Assembly: GCA_958009055.1 (NCBI GenBank)
Contig: OY253652.1
Span: forward strand, 744,001 to 808,000
Direction: 5' to 3'
Source of the DNA: Choricystis sp. odSpoLacu1
Lineage: Eukaryota; Chlorophyta; Trebouxiophyceae
Length of the DNA: 64,000 nucleotides
Positions 1 to 10,549 of the stretch are shown here, one piece after another. The first letter of the stretch is position 1, and every line of letters begins with the position of its first letter. Both the position numbers and the translations under genes were made by a program. The notes under the pieces are model-generated. The model saw only the letters and a program-made list of their open reading frames with translations. It made no database searches and was not told the origin of the DNA.

Positions 1-242
1 GCGGGGGCGCGCGGAGGGGATTGAATCGACAGCGTCGAGTGGTCGCTCGATAGCGAGGGAACGGAAAAACTCACTCTCCTCGAGCGAACGACGAAATCGG
101 GGGGGGCCGGACGTTTGTGCCACCCGCACACCACCCTCCCGCACCCGCGCCTATCGCACATCCTCTCCTCCTGCTTCAACCTCGCCTTCTGGTGCTGCCC
201 TGCTGCCCGCCTCGCGTCGCTGCCTCCAACCCCCGAGTTCCG

Positions 243-1386
243 ATGCGTGCCGCACAGGTCGCCCTGGCCCTGGCCACCGCCCAGCTCGCCACCGCGGCGG
301 CACCTGGGCGGGCTCTGCTGGCCAGGTGGGTGGAGGTTGTGGTGAGATGGAAGGCTGACAGGAGGCGCAGAGAGCGACAGGGGCAACCCACTCACCTCCC
401 CTTCCACCAAAAACCAGGCCCTTCCCCGATGACCGGCGCTGCAACAACACCGAGAGCGGACGGTGAGTGTGAGAGTGTGATTGTTGTGATAGGGTTTTCG
501 TGATTTGGAGAGACGGCGAAACACACACTCCACCCTTTTTTTCCGCTTCTCCTCCCACCAGCCATCTCATCGCCGATTCAGAAGGCTACGCCTGCCCCCG
601 CACCCGCCTGGACGTCGCGTCGGGGTGCTGTCGCCACGGCGCCCCCACCGAGCGCCACGCGTGCGGCGCGTGCGTCGACGGGGCGCAGTGCTGCACGCAG
701 TACGAGCACTGCGTGTCGTGCTGCCTGGCGCCGGGCAACAACGCGACCGATTTGCACAAGACGCAGTTCAGGGTTGGCAATCGGTGAGAGAGAGTTTTGT
801 GTGTGGGATGTGGAGAGGAGACTTGGTGGCGCGCGGGGTGGCAGCGCGAGGCGCACAAAAAAATGACCCTTCCCTCCCCTCCCCCTACAGACCCGACACC
901 GGCCACTTCTCCACCCCCTTTGACTACTGCGCCGGCAAGTGTCGCCCCACCTCCATCGTCACGTCCCACGAGAACGAATACATCGACCCTGCCCACTTTT
1001 GCTTTTCGCGCGCCGGCCGCCCGCGTACGCCCCCGCCCCAAAACCTCCCCCCTCTGCCCCCCGACGCCGTCGTCGTGGCCGCAGACTCCGGCGCCTCCTG
1101 CGCCACCGCATGTGACGCGGCGGGCGGGCTTGAGTGTGGCGACGCCGCCCCCGTGGCCGACTGCAACGCGCTGCGCGACCGGTTTGGGTGTGAAGCCGGG
1201 TGCGACGTGGCGGACGGCTCCACTCTCGTCCCCGGCCCCGCCTACATTGAGGCCGGGGCCGACAAGTCGGCTCGGCCCGCGCTGTGCGTGGTGCCGGCGG
1301 AGGGGGGGGGTGGAGCCGCGTGCGACGCGGCGATGGGGGCGGTGCGGCGGCTGTGCGTGTGCGTGCCACCGACGAGCATGAAGTGA
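243..1386 (+). CDS. SPRING1: SPRING1-like (SREBF pathway regulator, formerly UPF0454/C12orf49) secretory-pathway protein
   Basis: Four exons: 243-325, 418-462, 562-783 and 891-1386. All junctions keep frame and use GT-AG. The start at 243 gives a hydrophobic Ala/Leu-rich N-terminus that can serve as a signal peptide or anchor. An in-frame upstream start at 117 cannot be excluded. The core matches the animal family: C-N-N-T-x(5)-HLIADSEGYAC, then a CC pair, then CCTQYEHCVSCCL and, after the last intron, YCAGKCR followed by HENEY-x-DPAHFC. In animals SPRING1 is a Golgi protein that supports cleavage and activation of S1P and SREBP signalling. The C-terminus has an extra Cys-rich segment ending RRLCVC, a layout I associate with plant homologues. 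The family call is firm. The role in an alga, where an SREBP pathway is not established, is unknown. Confidence 0.85.
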
Positions 1387-1471
1387 GATGAGAAGAGCGC
1401 GTGTGTTGTTTTTACCTTGTGTGTGTTTTTTACCCTCTCTGTTGCAATGAAAACGATTGTGCCCCTCCCAA

Positions 1472-2563
1472 TCAATCCGGCCCCAACGGCGCTGCCGGGC
1501 CCGTCGCTGCCGCCACCGCGCTCAAATCACCGCCCGCCCCCAGCGCCCCCAGCAACCCCCCCGTGTGCAGGAACAGGACGCGCTTGCCTCGCCACTCGTC
1601 CGGGTGGGCCGCCACATCGGCCAACCAGGTGTGCACAGCTTTGCTGGTGTAGACGGGATCGAGGACGACGCCCGACGCGGCGGCAACCGACGCCAGCGTC
1701 TCCGCCTCCTCCGGGCGCGTCACCGCGTACCCCGCCCCCCGCGCCTGCACCACGGTCACTAAGTTGCGCGCATCATTGGCTCCTGGAGGCGCGCCCAGCT
1801 CGTCCAAGTGGGTCTGCACCACATCGTAAAAATAGTCGGGCGTGTCGCACACGCAGAACGTGAGCACGCGCGTTTCAGTCCACCCAGCCAGCCTCAGGCC
1901 CAGGGCCAGGCCGGCCAGGGTGCCGCCTGACCCGGTGGCCAGGATGACGGCGTCGAAAGGGGTGGGGGACTGGGAGACAATCTCGGCCGCGGCAGACAAA
2001 TAGCCCCAAGCACCGACCGCGTTGGACCCGCCCACAGGGATGACGTAGGGTCGCTGGCCGGCAGCCACGAGGCGCCGCTCCAGCCTGGCCAACAAAACGT
2101 TGCCTCCCTCTTTGGCGTACTCTTCTTTGGACACCAAGTGGAGGCGTGCCCCGGTCACCCGAGACGGCAGCAGGTTGCCCGCGACGCCCGGGTCCCTGTC
2201 CACCAACGCGGCCGCCGTCCTCAGGATCAGGTGGGCATCCAGGCCCAGGTAGCGGGCCGCCACCGCGGTGGCGCGCGCGTGGTTGGACTGGATGCCGCCG
2301 ACGGTGCACACGCACGTCGCGCCTGTGTCGAGCGCGGTCGCCAACAGAAACTCCAGCTTGCGCACTTTGTTGCCTGAGAGGAGAGAGCCTGATAAATCAT
2401 CGCGCTTGATGTGGAGGTCTATGTCAGCCGCGCCTGGCAGGCGCCACGGGTGGAGGGGGGTGGGCAGGAGGCCGAGCGAGACGCGGGAGGGGGGTGGCGG
2501 GCGCGTCAGGCGGTTGGCGAAGGCAGGAGGCGTGAACGCTTCCTTTGTGAACAGGGGGCTCAT
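1472..2563 (-). CDS. D-cysteine desulfhydrase / ACC deaminase family PLP enzyme
   Basis: A single uninterrupted exon encodes 363 residues. The N-terminal stretch resembles plant D-cysteine desulfhydrase, including IKRDDLSG and then the PLP-lysine motif SGNKVRKLEFL. VGGIQSNHARAT, the glycine-rich phosphate loop GSGGTLAGLALG and the C-terminal FLHTGGLLGALG all fit fold-type II PLP enzymes of the ACC deaminase family. Members release sulfide, pyruvate and ammonia from D-cysteine or deaminate ACC; sequence alone does not separate the two with certainty, but the HTGGLLG ending favours D-cysteine desulfhydrase. I chose the start MSPLFTK because it matches the plant enzyme start. No long transit peptide is apparent. 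The gene is divergent from SF3A3, with 180 bp between the two start codons. Confidence 0.88.
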   Translation of the reverse strand: MSPLFTKEAFTPPAFANRLTRPPPPSRVSLGLLPTPLHPWRLPGAADIDLHIKRDDLSGSLLSGNKVRKLEFLLATALDTGATCVCTVGGIQSNHARATAVAARYLGLDAHLILRTAAALVDRDPGVAGNLLPSRVTGARLHLVSKEEYAKEGGNVLLARLERRLVAAGQRPYVIPVGGSNAVGAWGYLSAAAEIVSQSPTPFDAVILATGSGGTLAGLALGLRLAGWTETRVLTFCVCDTPDYFYDVVQTHLDELGAPPGANDARNLVTVVQARGAGYAVTRPEEAETLASVAAASGVVLDPVYTSKAVHTWLADVAAHPDEWRGKRVLFLHTGGLLGALGAGGDLSAVAAATGPAAPLGPD

Positions 2564-2743
2564 GGCTTGCGCTGTGCTGGCCAAGTGGGCTGGTGGGCTC
2601 GTCGGCAATTCGATTTGGCAGGGGAAAGAGTGTGGGAAGCACAAGCCTCGTTGCACAACGAAAAAAAACACGCTCCGGCCGTCGAGCGAATTAGGGGCTC
2701 CTGGGGCACGCACCGCCACGCGCGCCTGCCCCCCTCCCCCGCC
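2564..2743. promoter_or_regulatory. Shared promoter region of the divergent desulfhydrase and SF3A3 genes
   Basis: Only 180 bp separate the two start codons, so both 5' UTRs and core promoters must lie here. I see no clear TATA box. The one A-rich stretch is at about 2658-2672. Confidence 0.5.
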
Positions 2744-4495
2744 ATGTCGACCACACTGCTGGAGCAGACGCGTGGTGCGTTTGTGTGTGGGGGGGGTCTG
2801 TGGAAAAGAGCGACCCCCAGCACACACGCCGAACGACGTCCATTCTCCCCCCCTCCCTCTCCCTCCCCTCCTCCCCCCACAGCCCTGCACGAAGAAATCG
2901 AGCGCCTGGAGAAAGCAGTCGTCGATGACTACCTGACTGAAGCCCGGGGCCACGCCGAGCGCCTGGCCCAGGCCCACCGCGTGCGCGCGCGGCTGGACGC
3001 GCTCGCCGACCGCGCGCGCCGTGCGGAGGCGCTCTACGCCGACCCCACCGGCGCCCGGGAAACAGAGATCGCGGCGTTGAAGGGAGGCGACGCGGGCAAC
3101 CCGTACGCCGCGTTTTATGCGCGTTTAGGAGAGGTGAGAGCCCACCACGCAGCGCACCCAGACCCCGACGTCACGCCCGACGGCGGCGACGCGCCGCCCC
3201 CCGTCCCCCCGTTTGCGCCGCCGTTCAGCGGGGAGGAGGCGGGGGGGCGCTGCCTGGACCTGCACGAACAGCACAGGTTGTTTCTGCAGCGTGGGCGCAA
3301 GTGGTGGACGCGGGCGGTGAGTGAGGAGGACGCCGACGGCGCGCCCGCAGGCCCCGACTACATTACCTTCGCCCGCTCCCTCGCCGACTTTGCCGCCGTC
3401 CCGCGCTCCGCCCGCAGGTCGGGCGCATGGAGGGCCTACTTGACGTCACTTGCGACCTACCTGGAGTCATTCTACGACCGCACCCAGCCGCTGGCGTCGC
3501 TGGCCGCGCTTGTTGGTCCTCGCGTCGACCCGGCAGCCTCCGCCTTTGACGCCGGCACCCTGCCCGGCTGGGAGGACCGCGGCCTGGGCGGCCCCGCCGC
3601 CGTGGCCGCCGCCGCCGCGTCCATGGGAGGCTCTCGCCTGGCCCTGCCCGCCCCCACGCTGGACGTGACCGCTTTTTCGTCGCCGTCCGAACTCGAAGCT
3701 CTCGGCGGCGACGCGCTGCGCTCCGCGCTCACCGCGCTCAGCCTGAAAGCGGGCGGCACCCCCGCCCAGCGCGCCGTCCGGCTGTGGCTGACGCGGGACA
3801 CGCCCCTGGACCAGCTGGACCGGTCCCACTTTGCCAGGGGCGCCGCCCCGCCGCCGCGCGCGGCGGCCGACCCGGCGCGCGCGGCCGCCACCGCGCGGGC
3901 CACCGCGCTGCTGGAAGCGCGCGTGGCTGCCTTGGTGAGCGCATTGACTCCCGCCATCGAGGAAACGGTGGCTGCCGTCGAGCGTAAGCAAGCCCGCACG
4001 CACGAGGAAGCGTTGGCCGACGCAGAAGAAGCAGAAGCCGCCGACGCGGCCGCCGCGGGAGGCACCGCCGCCGCCCCACCCTCCGACTCGGACGAAGACG
4101 ACTTCGTGTACAACCCGCTCAAGCTCCCGCTGGGGTGGGACGGCAAACCCATTCCCTACTGGCTGTACAAACTGCACGGCCTCAACCACGAGTTTTCGTG
4201 TGAGATTTGTGGCGGCGCCACCTACCGCGGCCGTCGCGAGTACGAACGCCACTTCAGGGACGCGCGCCACGCGCAAGGCATGCGGTCCCTCGGCATCCCC
4301 AACACCAAAGAGTTTTTCGAGGTCGTGCGCATCGACGACGCGCGCGCGCTGTGGGCGTCCCTGCAAGCGCGCAAGCGTGGCGACGGAGGGGGTGGCGGCG
4401 GCGGCGAGGGCGACGATGAAGAGGTGGAGGATGCGGACGGCAACGTGTACGACCGGCGCACGTATGAAGACTTGAAGAAGCAGGGTGTGTTGTGA
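2744..4495 (+). CDS. SF3A3: Splicing factor 3A subunit 3 (SF3a60/Prp9)
   Basis: Two exons, 2744-2774 and 2883-4495, encode 547 residues. The junction restores MSTTLLEQTR-ALHEEIERLEK, which matches the conserved SF3a60 N-terminus (LEQxR followed by a HEEIERLE-like helix). The C-terminal region has PLGWDGKPIPYWLYKLHGL and the matrin-type zinc finger C-x2-C (CEICGG), then H-x5-H (HFRDARHAQGM), then GIPNTKEFFEV. The SF3a trimer joins the U2 snRNP and helps form the mature 17S particle at the branch site. Compared with animals there is an Ala/Pro-rich middle and a poly-Gly/acidic stretch before the final NVYDRRTYEDLKKQG motif, which is typical of the family end. Confidence 0.95.
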   Translation: MSTTLLEQTRGAFVCGGGLWKRATPSTHAERRPFSPPPSPSPPPPTALHEEIERLEKAVVDDYLTEARGHAERLAQAHRVRARLDALADRARRAEALYADPTGARETEIAALKGGDAGNPYAAFYARLGEVRAHHAAHPDPDVTPDGGDAPPPVPPFAPPFSGEEAGGRCLDLHEQHRLFLQRGRKWWTRAVSEEDADGAPAGPDYITFARSLADFAAVPRSARRSGAWRAYLTSLATYLESFYDRTQPLASLAALVGPRVDPAASAFDAGTLPGWEDRGLGGPAAVAAAAASMGGSRLALPAPTLDVTAFSSPSELEALGGDALRSALTALSLKAGGTPAQRAVRLWLTRDTPLDQLDRSHFARGAAPPPRAAADPARAAATARATALLEARVAALVSALTPAIEETVAAVERKQARTHEEALADAEEAEAADAAAAGGTAAAPPSDSDEDDFVYNPLKLPLGWDGKPIPYWLYKLHGLNHEFSCEICGGATYRGRREYERHFRDARHAQGMRSLGIPNTKEFFEVVRIDDARALWASLQARKRGDGGGGGGGEGDDEEVEDADGNVYDRRTYEDLKKQGVL

Positions 4496-4789
4496 GGGTG
4501 GTGTGTTGGTGGTGGAGGTGAACTGCCAGTTTTGTTTCATACTGTCGGTTTTTTAAAAGCCGGCAGACACTGCATGTGTCTAGGTCCAGAGACAGAGAGA
4601 GGCGTGTGGATGAAAACAGGCGGTGGCGGCTGCAGCCTGGGGAGAGAGAGAGCAAAACGCGCCGCGCGTTTTCGCGCCGCGCCACAAAACAAAAGAGACA
4701 CTTCTTTTTCCTTTTTCGATTCTTTCCAGCCGTCCGGGGCGTGACGCGCGCCTTCCCGGCCCACTCCCCCCGCCAGTCCCGTCGTCTCG
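4496..4789. other. Intergenic: SF3A3 3' UTR and TLC-gene 5' region
   Basis: No credible coding frame lies here. The stretch holds T-rich and GA-rich simple sequence and presumably the polyadenylation site of SF3A3 and the promoter of the next gene. Confidence 0.5.
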
Positions 4790-6030
4790 ATGCAAGCTCT
4801 CGATATGTGCGCGGTGGCCGCCGCCTCGGGTGCGTGGCGGCTCTCTTTTGTGCGCGGCCGCGGGGGACACGTCAGCAGCGATTGAACGCATTTGAGCGGC
4901 AACCCTCGGGCACGCCGCGACGCGGCGCCCCAGCCGCCTCGGCGCCAGCCTCGGTTGTCGACCGATATGTCTAGCAGAGGCTGTGAGCGCGCGTGGCGTG
5001 GAAAAGGGGAGGCTTGGTCGGCACGTGCGGGCGGGGCTGGCTCGCGCCAAATCGTCGCGAGGCGCGCGCGAACGTCCCTCACACACCCACCCTCCCACCA
5101 ACAGCCGCCCTCACCCTCCTACTGTACGTCGGCTCCCGCGCCGCATGCACGCGCTGGCTGCACGCATACCGTCGCCTGAACGCCGCCGCCGCGCGCGACC
5201 TGGACTCGCGCACCGCGTCGACGCTGCACGCTGTGGCTGTCGCGGCCGCGGCTGCAGTCGCCCTGCCACCCCTGCTCTCAGCTGCCGGAGACACACCCCT
5301 CACCCTGCGCACGTCGGCCACAGCTCAAGCCGCGCTGGCCGCCTCAGCAGGCTACTTTGCGGCCGACTCGGCCCTCGTCTCGTCCGCGTGGCCCGCGCTC
5401 GGGGGCGCCGACATGCTGGCCCACCACGCCGCCGCCCTGGCCTCGCTCACCGCTGCCCTGGTCACCCGCCAAGGGCACGCCCCGTGCCTGCTGCTGCTGG
5501 CGTGCGAAGCGACGACGCCGTGCGTCAATGCGCGCGCGTGGCTCGACAAAGCCCTGACCGCCAAAGCGTCCCGTGCCTACGCTGTGAATGGGCTGGCCTT
5601 GTTGGCCGCGTGGGGTTTGGTGCGCGTCTGCGGTATGGGCGTGTTCCTGGTCTACCTGGCCTCGCCGCGCGGGCGCGCCGACGCGGCCGCGTTGAGCCTG
5701 GTGCCGCGCACCCTGCTGTTGACTGTCCCCCCCGCCCTGTACTGCCTCAACCTGTGGTGGTTTGCGCGCATCGCGCGTGGTGCCGTCAAGATGCTGGCGT
5801 CGAGGCGGGTGGTGGTGGCCCCCGCGAGCGTGGTGACGCCGCCGCCCCAAAAGCCAGCCCCCCTCACGCCCGCCATCAAACCCGTCGACCTGTGGCGCAC
5901 GCCGCCGCCGCCCATGCTGCGTCTGTCGCCGCCTGCTGCCGCGCTGGCCACGCTGTCGGCGGCGTGCCGGCTGGGCGCGGAGCGCGCGCCCGCGTGGGCG
6001 CGGCGCACGGCTGCAGCGGCCGGTTTTTGA
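4790..6030 (+). CDS. TLC-domain (TRAM/LAG1/CLN8-like) multi-pass membrane protein
   Basis: Two exons, 4790-4829 and 5105-6030, give 321 residues. Joining them produces a first hydrophobic helix (MCAVAAASAALTLLLYVGS), which supports the intron. Further hydrophobic segments follow near residues 60-80, 110-135, 145-165, 190-220 and 230-250. Spacing and features such as a Trp-x6-Arg after the first helix, SRTASTLHAV and FAADSALV suit the TLC/TLCD family. TLC proteins act in ER or other membranes in lipid synthesis, sensing or trafficking. The tail is Pro-rich (about residues 265-300) and ends in AAAAGF. The last 28 nt of the CDS lie inside the 1,008-bp tandem unit; only this first copy is attached to the full gene. 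Family assignment is by pattern; the substrate is unknown. Confidence 0.65.
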
Positions 6031-6171
6031 TAAAGGGTAAAAAAGCCCGTGTCTTTTGTACTTGTGTCCTTTTTGTACGCACCCTGCGCCACACCCGATT
6101 TTGGCCCCATTCTATGTGTGCGTGCTTGTGTGCCTGTGTTTTATGCCCCACTTGTTTGATTTTTCTTGTTT

Positions 6172-6244
6172 TTTCAAACTGCATGACCATTCCCCCCCAC
6201 GAAACGAAACGGCACTTTCAAACTGCATGACCATTCCCCCCCAC
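6172..6244. repeat. Short direct repeat inside each unit (29 bp, 44-bp period)
   Basis: The 29-bp sequence TTTCAAACTG...CCCCCCCAC occurs at 6172-6200 and again at 6216-6244, and the pair recurs in every 1,008-bp copy. It lies in the shared 3' UTR zone of the TLC and PepN genes. On the minus strand it contains ATGGTCATG, which supplies the start codon of the chimeric frames. Confidence 0.9.
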
Positions 6245-6517
6245 TTTTTTTGAGAGAGTGTGTGTGTGTGTGCAGAGAGAGACAAAGAGAGGAGTTCCAG
6301 CAAGCGACTGCAGGAGAGAGACTGGTGTTGAAAAAAAAATGAACGTAAAGCCCCACACACTTTTTCTTTGCACACCTCTGAACGGAATGAAAAGGATGCA
6401 ACCGCCCTCTCTCTCTCTCTCTCCTAGTGAGGAAGCGCCAGCGCCCAGCACGCGCGCGCTCTCGCCGCGTCACCACACTCGCCCCCCCCTCTTCTCTCTC
6501 TCTCTCCCACCCATCCA

Positions 6518-7198
6518 TCAAGCATCGATCGATTTCGTCACGATCTCAAACACATTCTCCGACGGCCCGGCCGCCAGGATGCGCTTCAGCTGGGCCTGCA
6601 TGGCGGCCTGGCGCGACGCATCATACTGGCGCCACCCGGTGAACGCGCCCGCGATGCGCGCGGCGACCTGTTTGTTCACTTTGTCCACCGCCAGCACGGC
6701 GTCCGCCACAAACTCGTACCCCGACCCGTCGGCCGCGTGGAAGTTGACGGGGGAGCGTTGGAAGGCGAGGTAGAGGGAGTAGCAGCAGTTGGGGTTGGTG
6801 ATCGCAAACGCGGGGTGGTCGGCGAGCGACCGCGCTGACGCCACGTTGCCCGGGGCGTCGCACCCCGCCTGCAGGGCCAGCCACTTGAGCAGGGCCAGGG
6901 GTTCGTCCGCGTAGTCGGCGTAGAAGGAGGCCAGGGCGGCATCCCGCTCGAGAGAGGGGGCGTCGACCAGGGCAGCCAACGCGGCGACGCGGTCCGTCAT
7001 GTTGGTCGCGGCGCACGGCTGCAGCGGCCGGTTTTTGATAAAGGGTAAAAAAGCCCGTGTCTTTTGTACTTGTGTCCTTTTTGTACGCACCCTGCGCCAC
7101 ACCCGATTTTGGCCCCATTCTATGTGTGCGTGCTTGTGTGCCTGTGTTTTATGCCCCACTTGTTTGATTTTTCTTGTTTTTTCAAACTGCATGACCAT
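6518..7198 (-). pseudogene. Truncated PepN 3' copy 1 with chimeric 226-codon frame
   Basis: The frame opens at ATG 7198 in the neighbouring repeat copy and reads 65 residues of spacer and antisense TLC 3' end (MVMQFEKTRK...). It then continues in frame into the last 161 residues of the aminopeptidase C-terminal domain (NMTDRVAAL...). The catalytic domain is absent, so it cannot be an aminopeptidase. Expression is unknown. Confidence 0.75.
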
Positions 7199-7525
7199 TC
7201 CCCCCCACGAAACGAAACGGCACTTTCAAACTGCATGACCATTCCCCCCCACTTTTTTTGAGAGAGTGTGTGTGTGTGTGCAGAGAGAGACAAAGAGAGG
7301 AGTTCCAGCAAGCGACTGCAGGAGAGAGACTGGTGTTGAAAAAAAAATGAACGTAAAGCCCCACACACTTTTTCTTTGCACACCTCTGAACGGAATGAAA
7401 AGGATGCAACCGCCCTCTCTCTCTCTCTCTCCTAGTGAGGAAGCGCCAGCGCCCAGCACGCGCGCGCTCTCGCCGCGTCACCACACTCGCCCCCCCCTCT
7501 TCTCTCTCTCTCTCCCACCCATCCA

Positions 7526-8206
7526 TCAAGCATCGATCGATTTCGTCACGATCTCAAACACATTCTCCGACGGCCCGGCCGCCAGGATGCGCTTCAGCTG
7601 GGCCTGCATGGCGGCCTGGCGCGACGCATCATACTGGCGCCACCCGGTGAACGCGCCCGCGATGCGCGCGGCGACCTGTTTGTTCACTTTGTCCACCGCC
7701 AGCACGGCGTCCGCCACAAACTCGTACCCCGACCCGTCGGCCGCGTGGAAGTTGACGGGGGAGCGTTGGAAGGCGAGGTAGAGGGAGTAGCAGCAGTTGG
7801 GGTTGGTGATCGCAAACGCGGGGTGGTCGGCGAGCGACCGCGCTGACGCCACGTTGCCCGGGGCGTCGCACCCCGCCTGCAGGGCCAGCCACTTGAGCAG
7901 GGCCAGGGGTTCGTCCGCGTAGTCGGCGTAGAAGGAGGCCAGGGCGGCATCCCGCTCGAGAGAGGGGGCGTCGACCAGGGCAGCCAACGCGGCGACGCGG
8001 TCCGTCATGTTGGTCGCGGCGCACGGCTGCAGCGGCCGGTTTTTGATAAAGGGTAAAAAAGCCCGTGTCTTTTGTACTTGTGTCCTTTTTGTACGCACCC
8101 TGCGCCACACCCGATTTTGGCCCCATTCTATGTGTGCGTGCTTGTGTGCCTGTGTTTTATGCCCCACTTGTTTGATTTTTCTTGTTTTTTCAAACTGCAT
8201 GACCAT
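7526..8206 (-). pseudogene. Truncated PepN 3' copy 2 with chimeric frame
   Basis: Same 226-codon chimeric frame as copy 1 with no difference seen. It starts at ATG 8206 and ends at the PepN stop codon. Confidence 0.75.
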
Positions 8207-8533
8207 TCCCCCCCACGAAACGAAACGGCACTTTCAAACTGCATGACCATTCCCCCCCACTTTTTTTGAGAGAGTGTGTGTGTGTGTGCAGAGAGAGACA
8301 AAGAGAGGAGTTCCAGCAAGCGACTGCAGGAGAGAGACTGGTGTTGAAAAAAAAATGAACGTAAAGCCCCACACACTTTTTCTTTGCACACCTCTGAACG
8401 GAATGAAAAGGATGCAACCGCCCTCTCTCTCTCTCTCTCCTAGTGAGGAAGCGCCAGCGCCCAGCACGCGCGCGCTCTCGCCGCGTCACCACACTCGCCC
8501 CCCCCTCTTCTCTCTCTCTCTCCCACCCATCCA

Positions 8534-9214
8534 TCAAGCATCGATCGATTTCGTCACGATCTCAAACACATTCTCCGACGGCCCGGCCGCCAGGATGCGC
8601 TTCAGCTGGGCCTGCATGGCGGCCTGGCGCGACGCATCATACTGGCGCCACCCGGTGAACGCGCCCGCGATGCGCGCGGCGACCTGTTTGTTCACTTTGT
8701 CCACCGCCAGCACGGCGTCCGCCACAAACTCGTACCCCGACCCGTCGGCCGCGTGGAAGTTGACGGGGGAGCGTTGGAAGGCGAGGTAGAGGGAGTAGCA
8801 GCAGTTGGGGTTGGTGATCGCAAACGCGGGGTGGTCGGCGAGCGACCGCGCTGACGCCACGTTGCCCGGGGCGTCGCACCCCGCCTGCAGGGCCAGCCAC
8901 TTGAGCAGGGCCAGGGGTTCGTCCGCGTAGTCGGCGTAGAAGGAGGCCAGGGCGGCATCCCGCTCGAGAGAGGGGGCGTCGACCAGGGCAGCCAACGCGG
9001 CGACGCGGTCCGTCATGTTGGTCGCGGCGCACGGCTGCAGCGGCCGGTTTTTGATAAAGGGTAAAAAAGCCCGTGTCTTTTGTACTTGTGTCCTTTTTGT
9101 ACGCACCCTGCGCCACACCCGATTTTGGCCCCATTCTATGTGTGCGTGCTTGTGTGCCTGTGTTTTATGCCCCACTTGTTTGATTTTTCTTGTTTTTTCA
9201 AACTGCATGACCAT
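8534..9214 (-). pseudogene. Truncated PepN 3' copy 3 with chimeric frame
   Basis: Same chimeric frame as copy 1, from ATG 9214 to the PepN stop codon; no difference seen. Confidence 0.75.
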
Positions 9215-9541
9215 TCCCCCCCACGAAACGAAACGGCACTTTCAAACTGCATGACCATTCCCCCCCACTTTTTTTGAGAGAGTGTGTGTGTGTGTGCAGA
9301 GAGAGACAAAGAGAGGAGTTCCAGCAAGCGACTGCAGGAGAGAGACTGGTGTTGAAAAAAAAATGAACGTAAAGCCCCACACACTTTTTCTTTGCACACC
9401 TCTGAACGGAATGAAAAGGATGCAACCGCCCTCTCTCTCTCTCTCTCCTAGTGAGGAAGCGCCAGCGCCCAGCACGCGCGCGCTCTCGCCGCGTCACCAC
9501 ACTCGCCCCCCCCTCTTCTCTCTCTCTCTCCCACCCATCCA

Positions 9542-10222
9542 TCAAGCATCGATCGATTTCGTCACGATCTCAAACACATTCTCCGACGGCCCGGCCGCCA
9601 GGATGCGCTTCAGCTGGGCCTGCATGGCGGCCTGGCGCGACGCATCATACTGGCGCCACCCGGTGAACGCGCCCGCGATGCGCGCGGCGACCTGTTTGTT
9701 CACTTTGTCCACCGCCAGCACGGCGTCCGCCACAAACTCGTACCCCGACCCGTCGGCCGCGTGGAAGTTGACGGGGGAGCGTTGGAAGGCGAGGTAGAGG
9801 GAGTAGCAGCAGTTGGGGTTGGTGATCGCAAACGCGGGGTGGTCGGCGAGCGACCGCGCTGACGCCACGTTGCCCGGGGCGTCGCACCCCGCCTGCAGGG
9901 CCAGCCACTTGAGCAGGGCCAGGGGTTCGTCCGCGTAGTCGGCGTAGAAGGAGGCCAGGGCGGCATCCCGCTCGAGAGAGGGAGCGTCGACCAGGGCAGC
10001 CAACGCGGCGACGCGGTCCGTCATGTTGGTCGCGGCGCACGGCTGCAGCGGCCGGTTTTTGATAAAGGGTAAAAAAGCCCGTGTCTTTTGTACTTGTGTC
10101 CTTTTTGTACGCACCCTGCGCCACACCCGATTTTGGCCCCATTCTATGTGTGCGTGCTTGTGTGCCTGTGTTTTATGCCCCACTTGTTTGATTTTTCTTG
10201 TTTTTTCAAACTGCATGACCAT
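9542..10222 (-). pseudogene. Truncated PepN 3' copy 4 with chimeric frame, carries the 9983 variant
   Basis: Same 226-codon frame. It has the G-to-A difference at 9983, which is silent in the PepN frame (Ala in DAPSLERD) and is shared only with copy 6. Confidence 0.75.
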
Positions 10223-10549
10223 TCCCCCCCACGAAACGAAACGGCACTTTCAAACTGCATGACCATTCCCCCCCACTTTTTTTGAGAGAGTGTGTGTGTG
10301 TGTGCAGAGAGAGACAAAGAGAGGAGTTCCAGCAAGCGACTGCAGGAGAGAGACTGGTGTTGAAAAAAAAATGAACGTAAAGCCCCACACACTTTTTCTT
10401 TGCACACCTCTGAACGGAATGAAAAGGATGCAACCGCCCTCTCTCTCTCTCTCTCCTAGTGAGGAAGCGCCAGCGCCCAGCACGCGCGCGCTCTCGCCGC
10501 GTCACCACACTCGCCCCCCCCTCTTCTCTCTCTCTCTCCCACCCATCCA

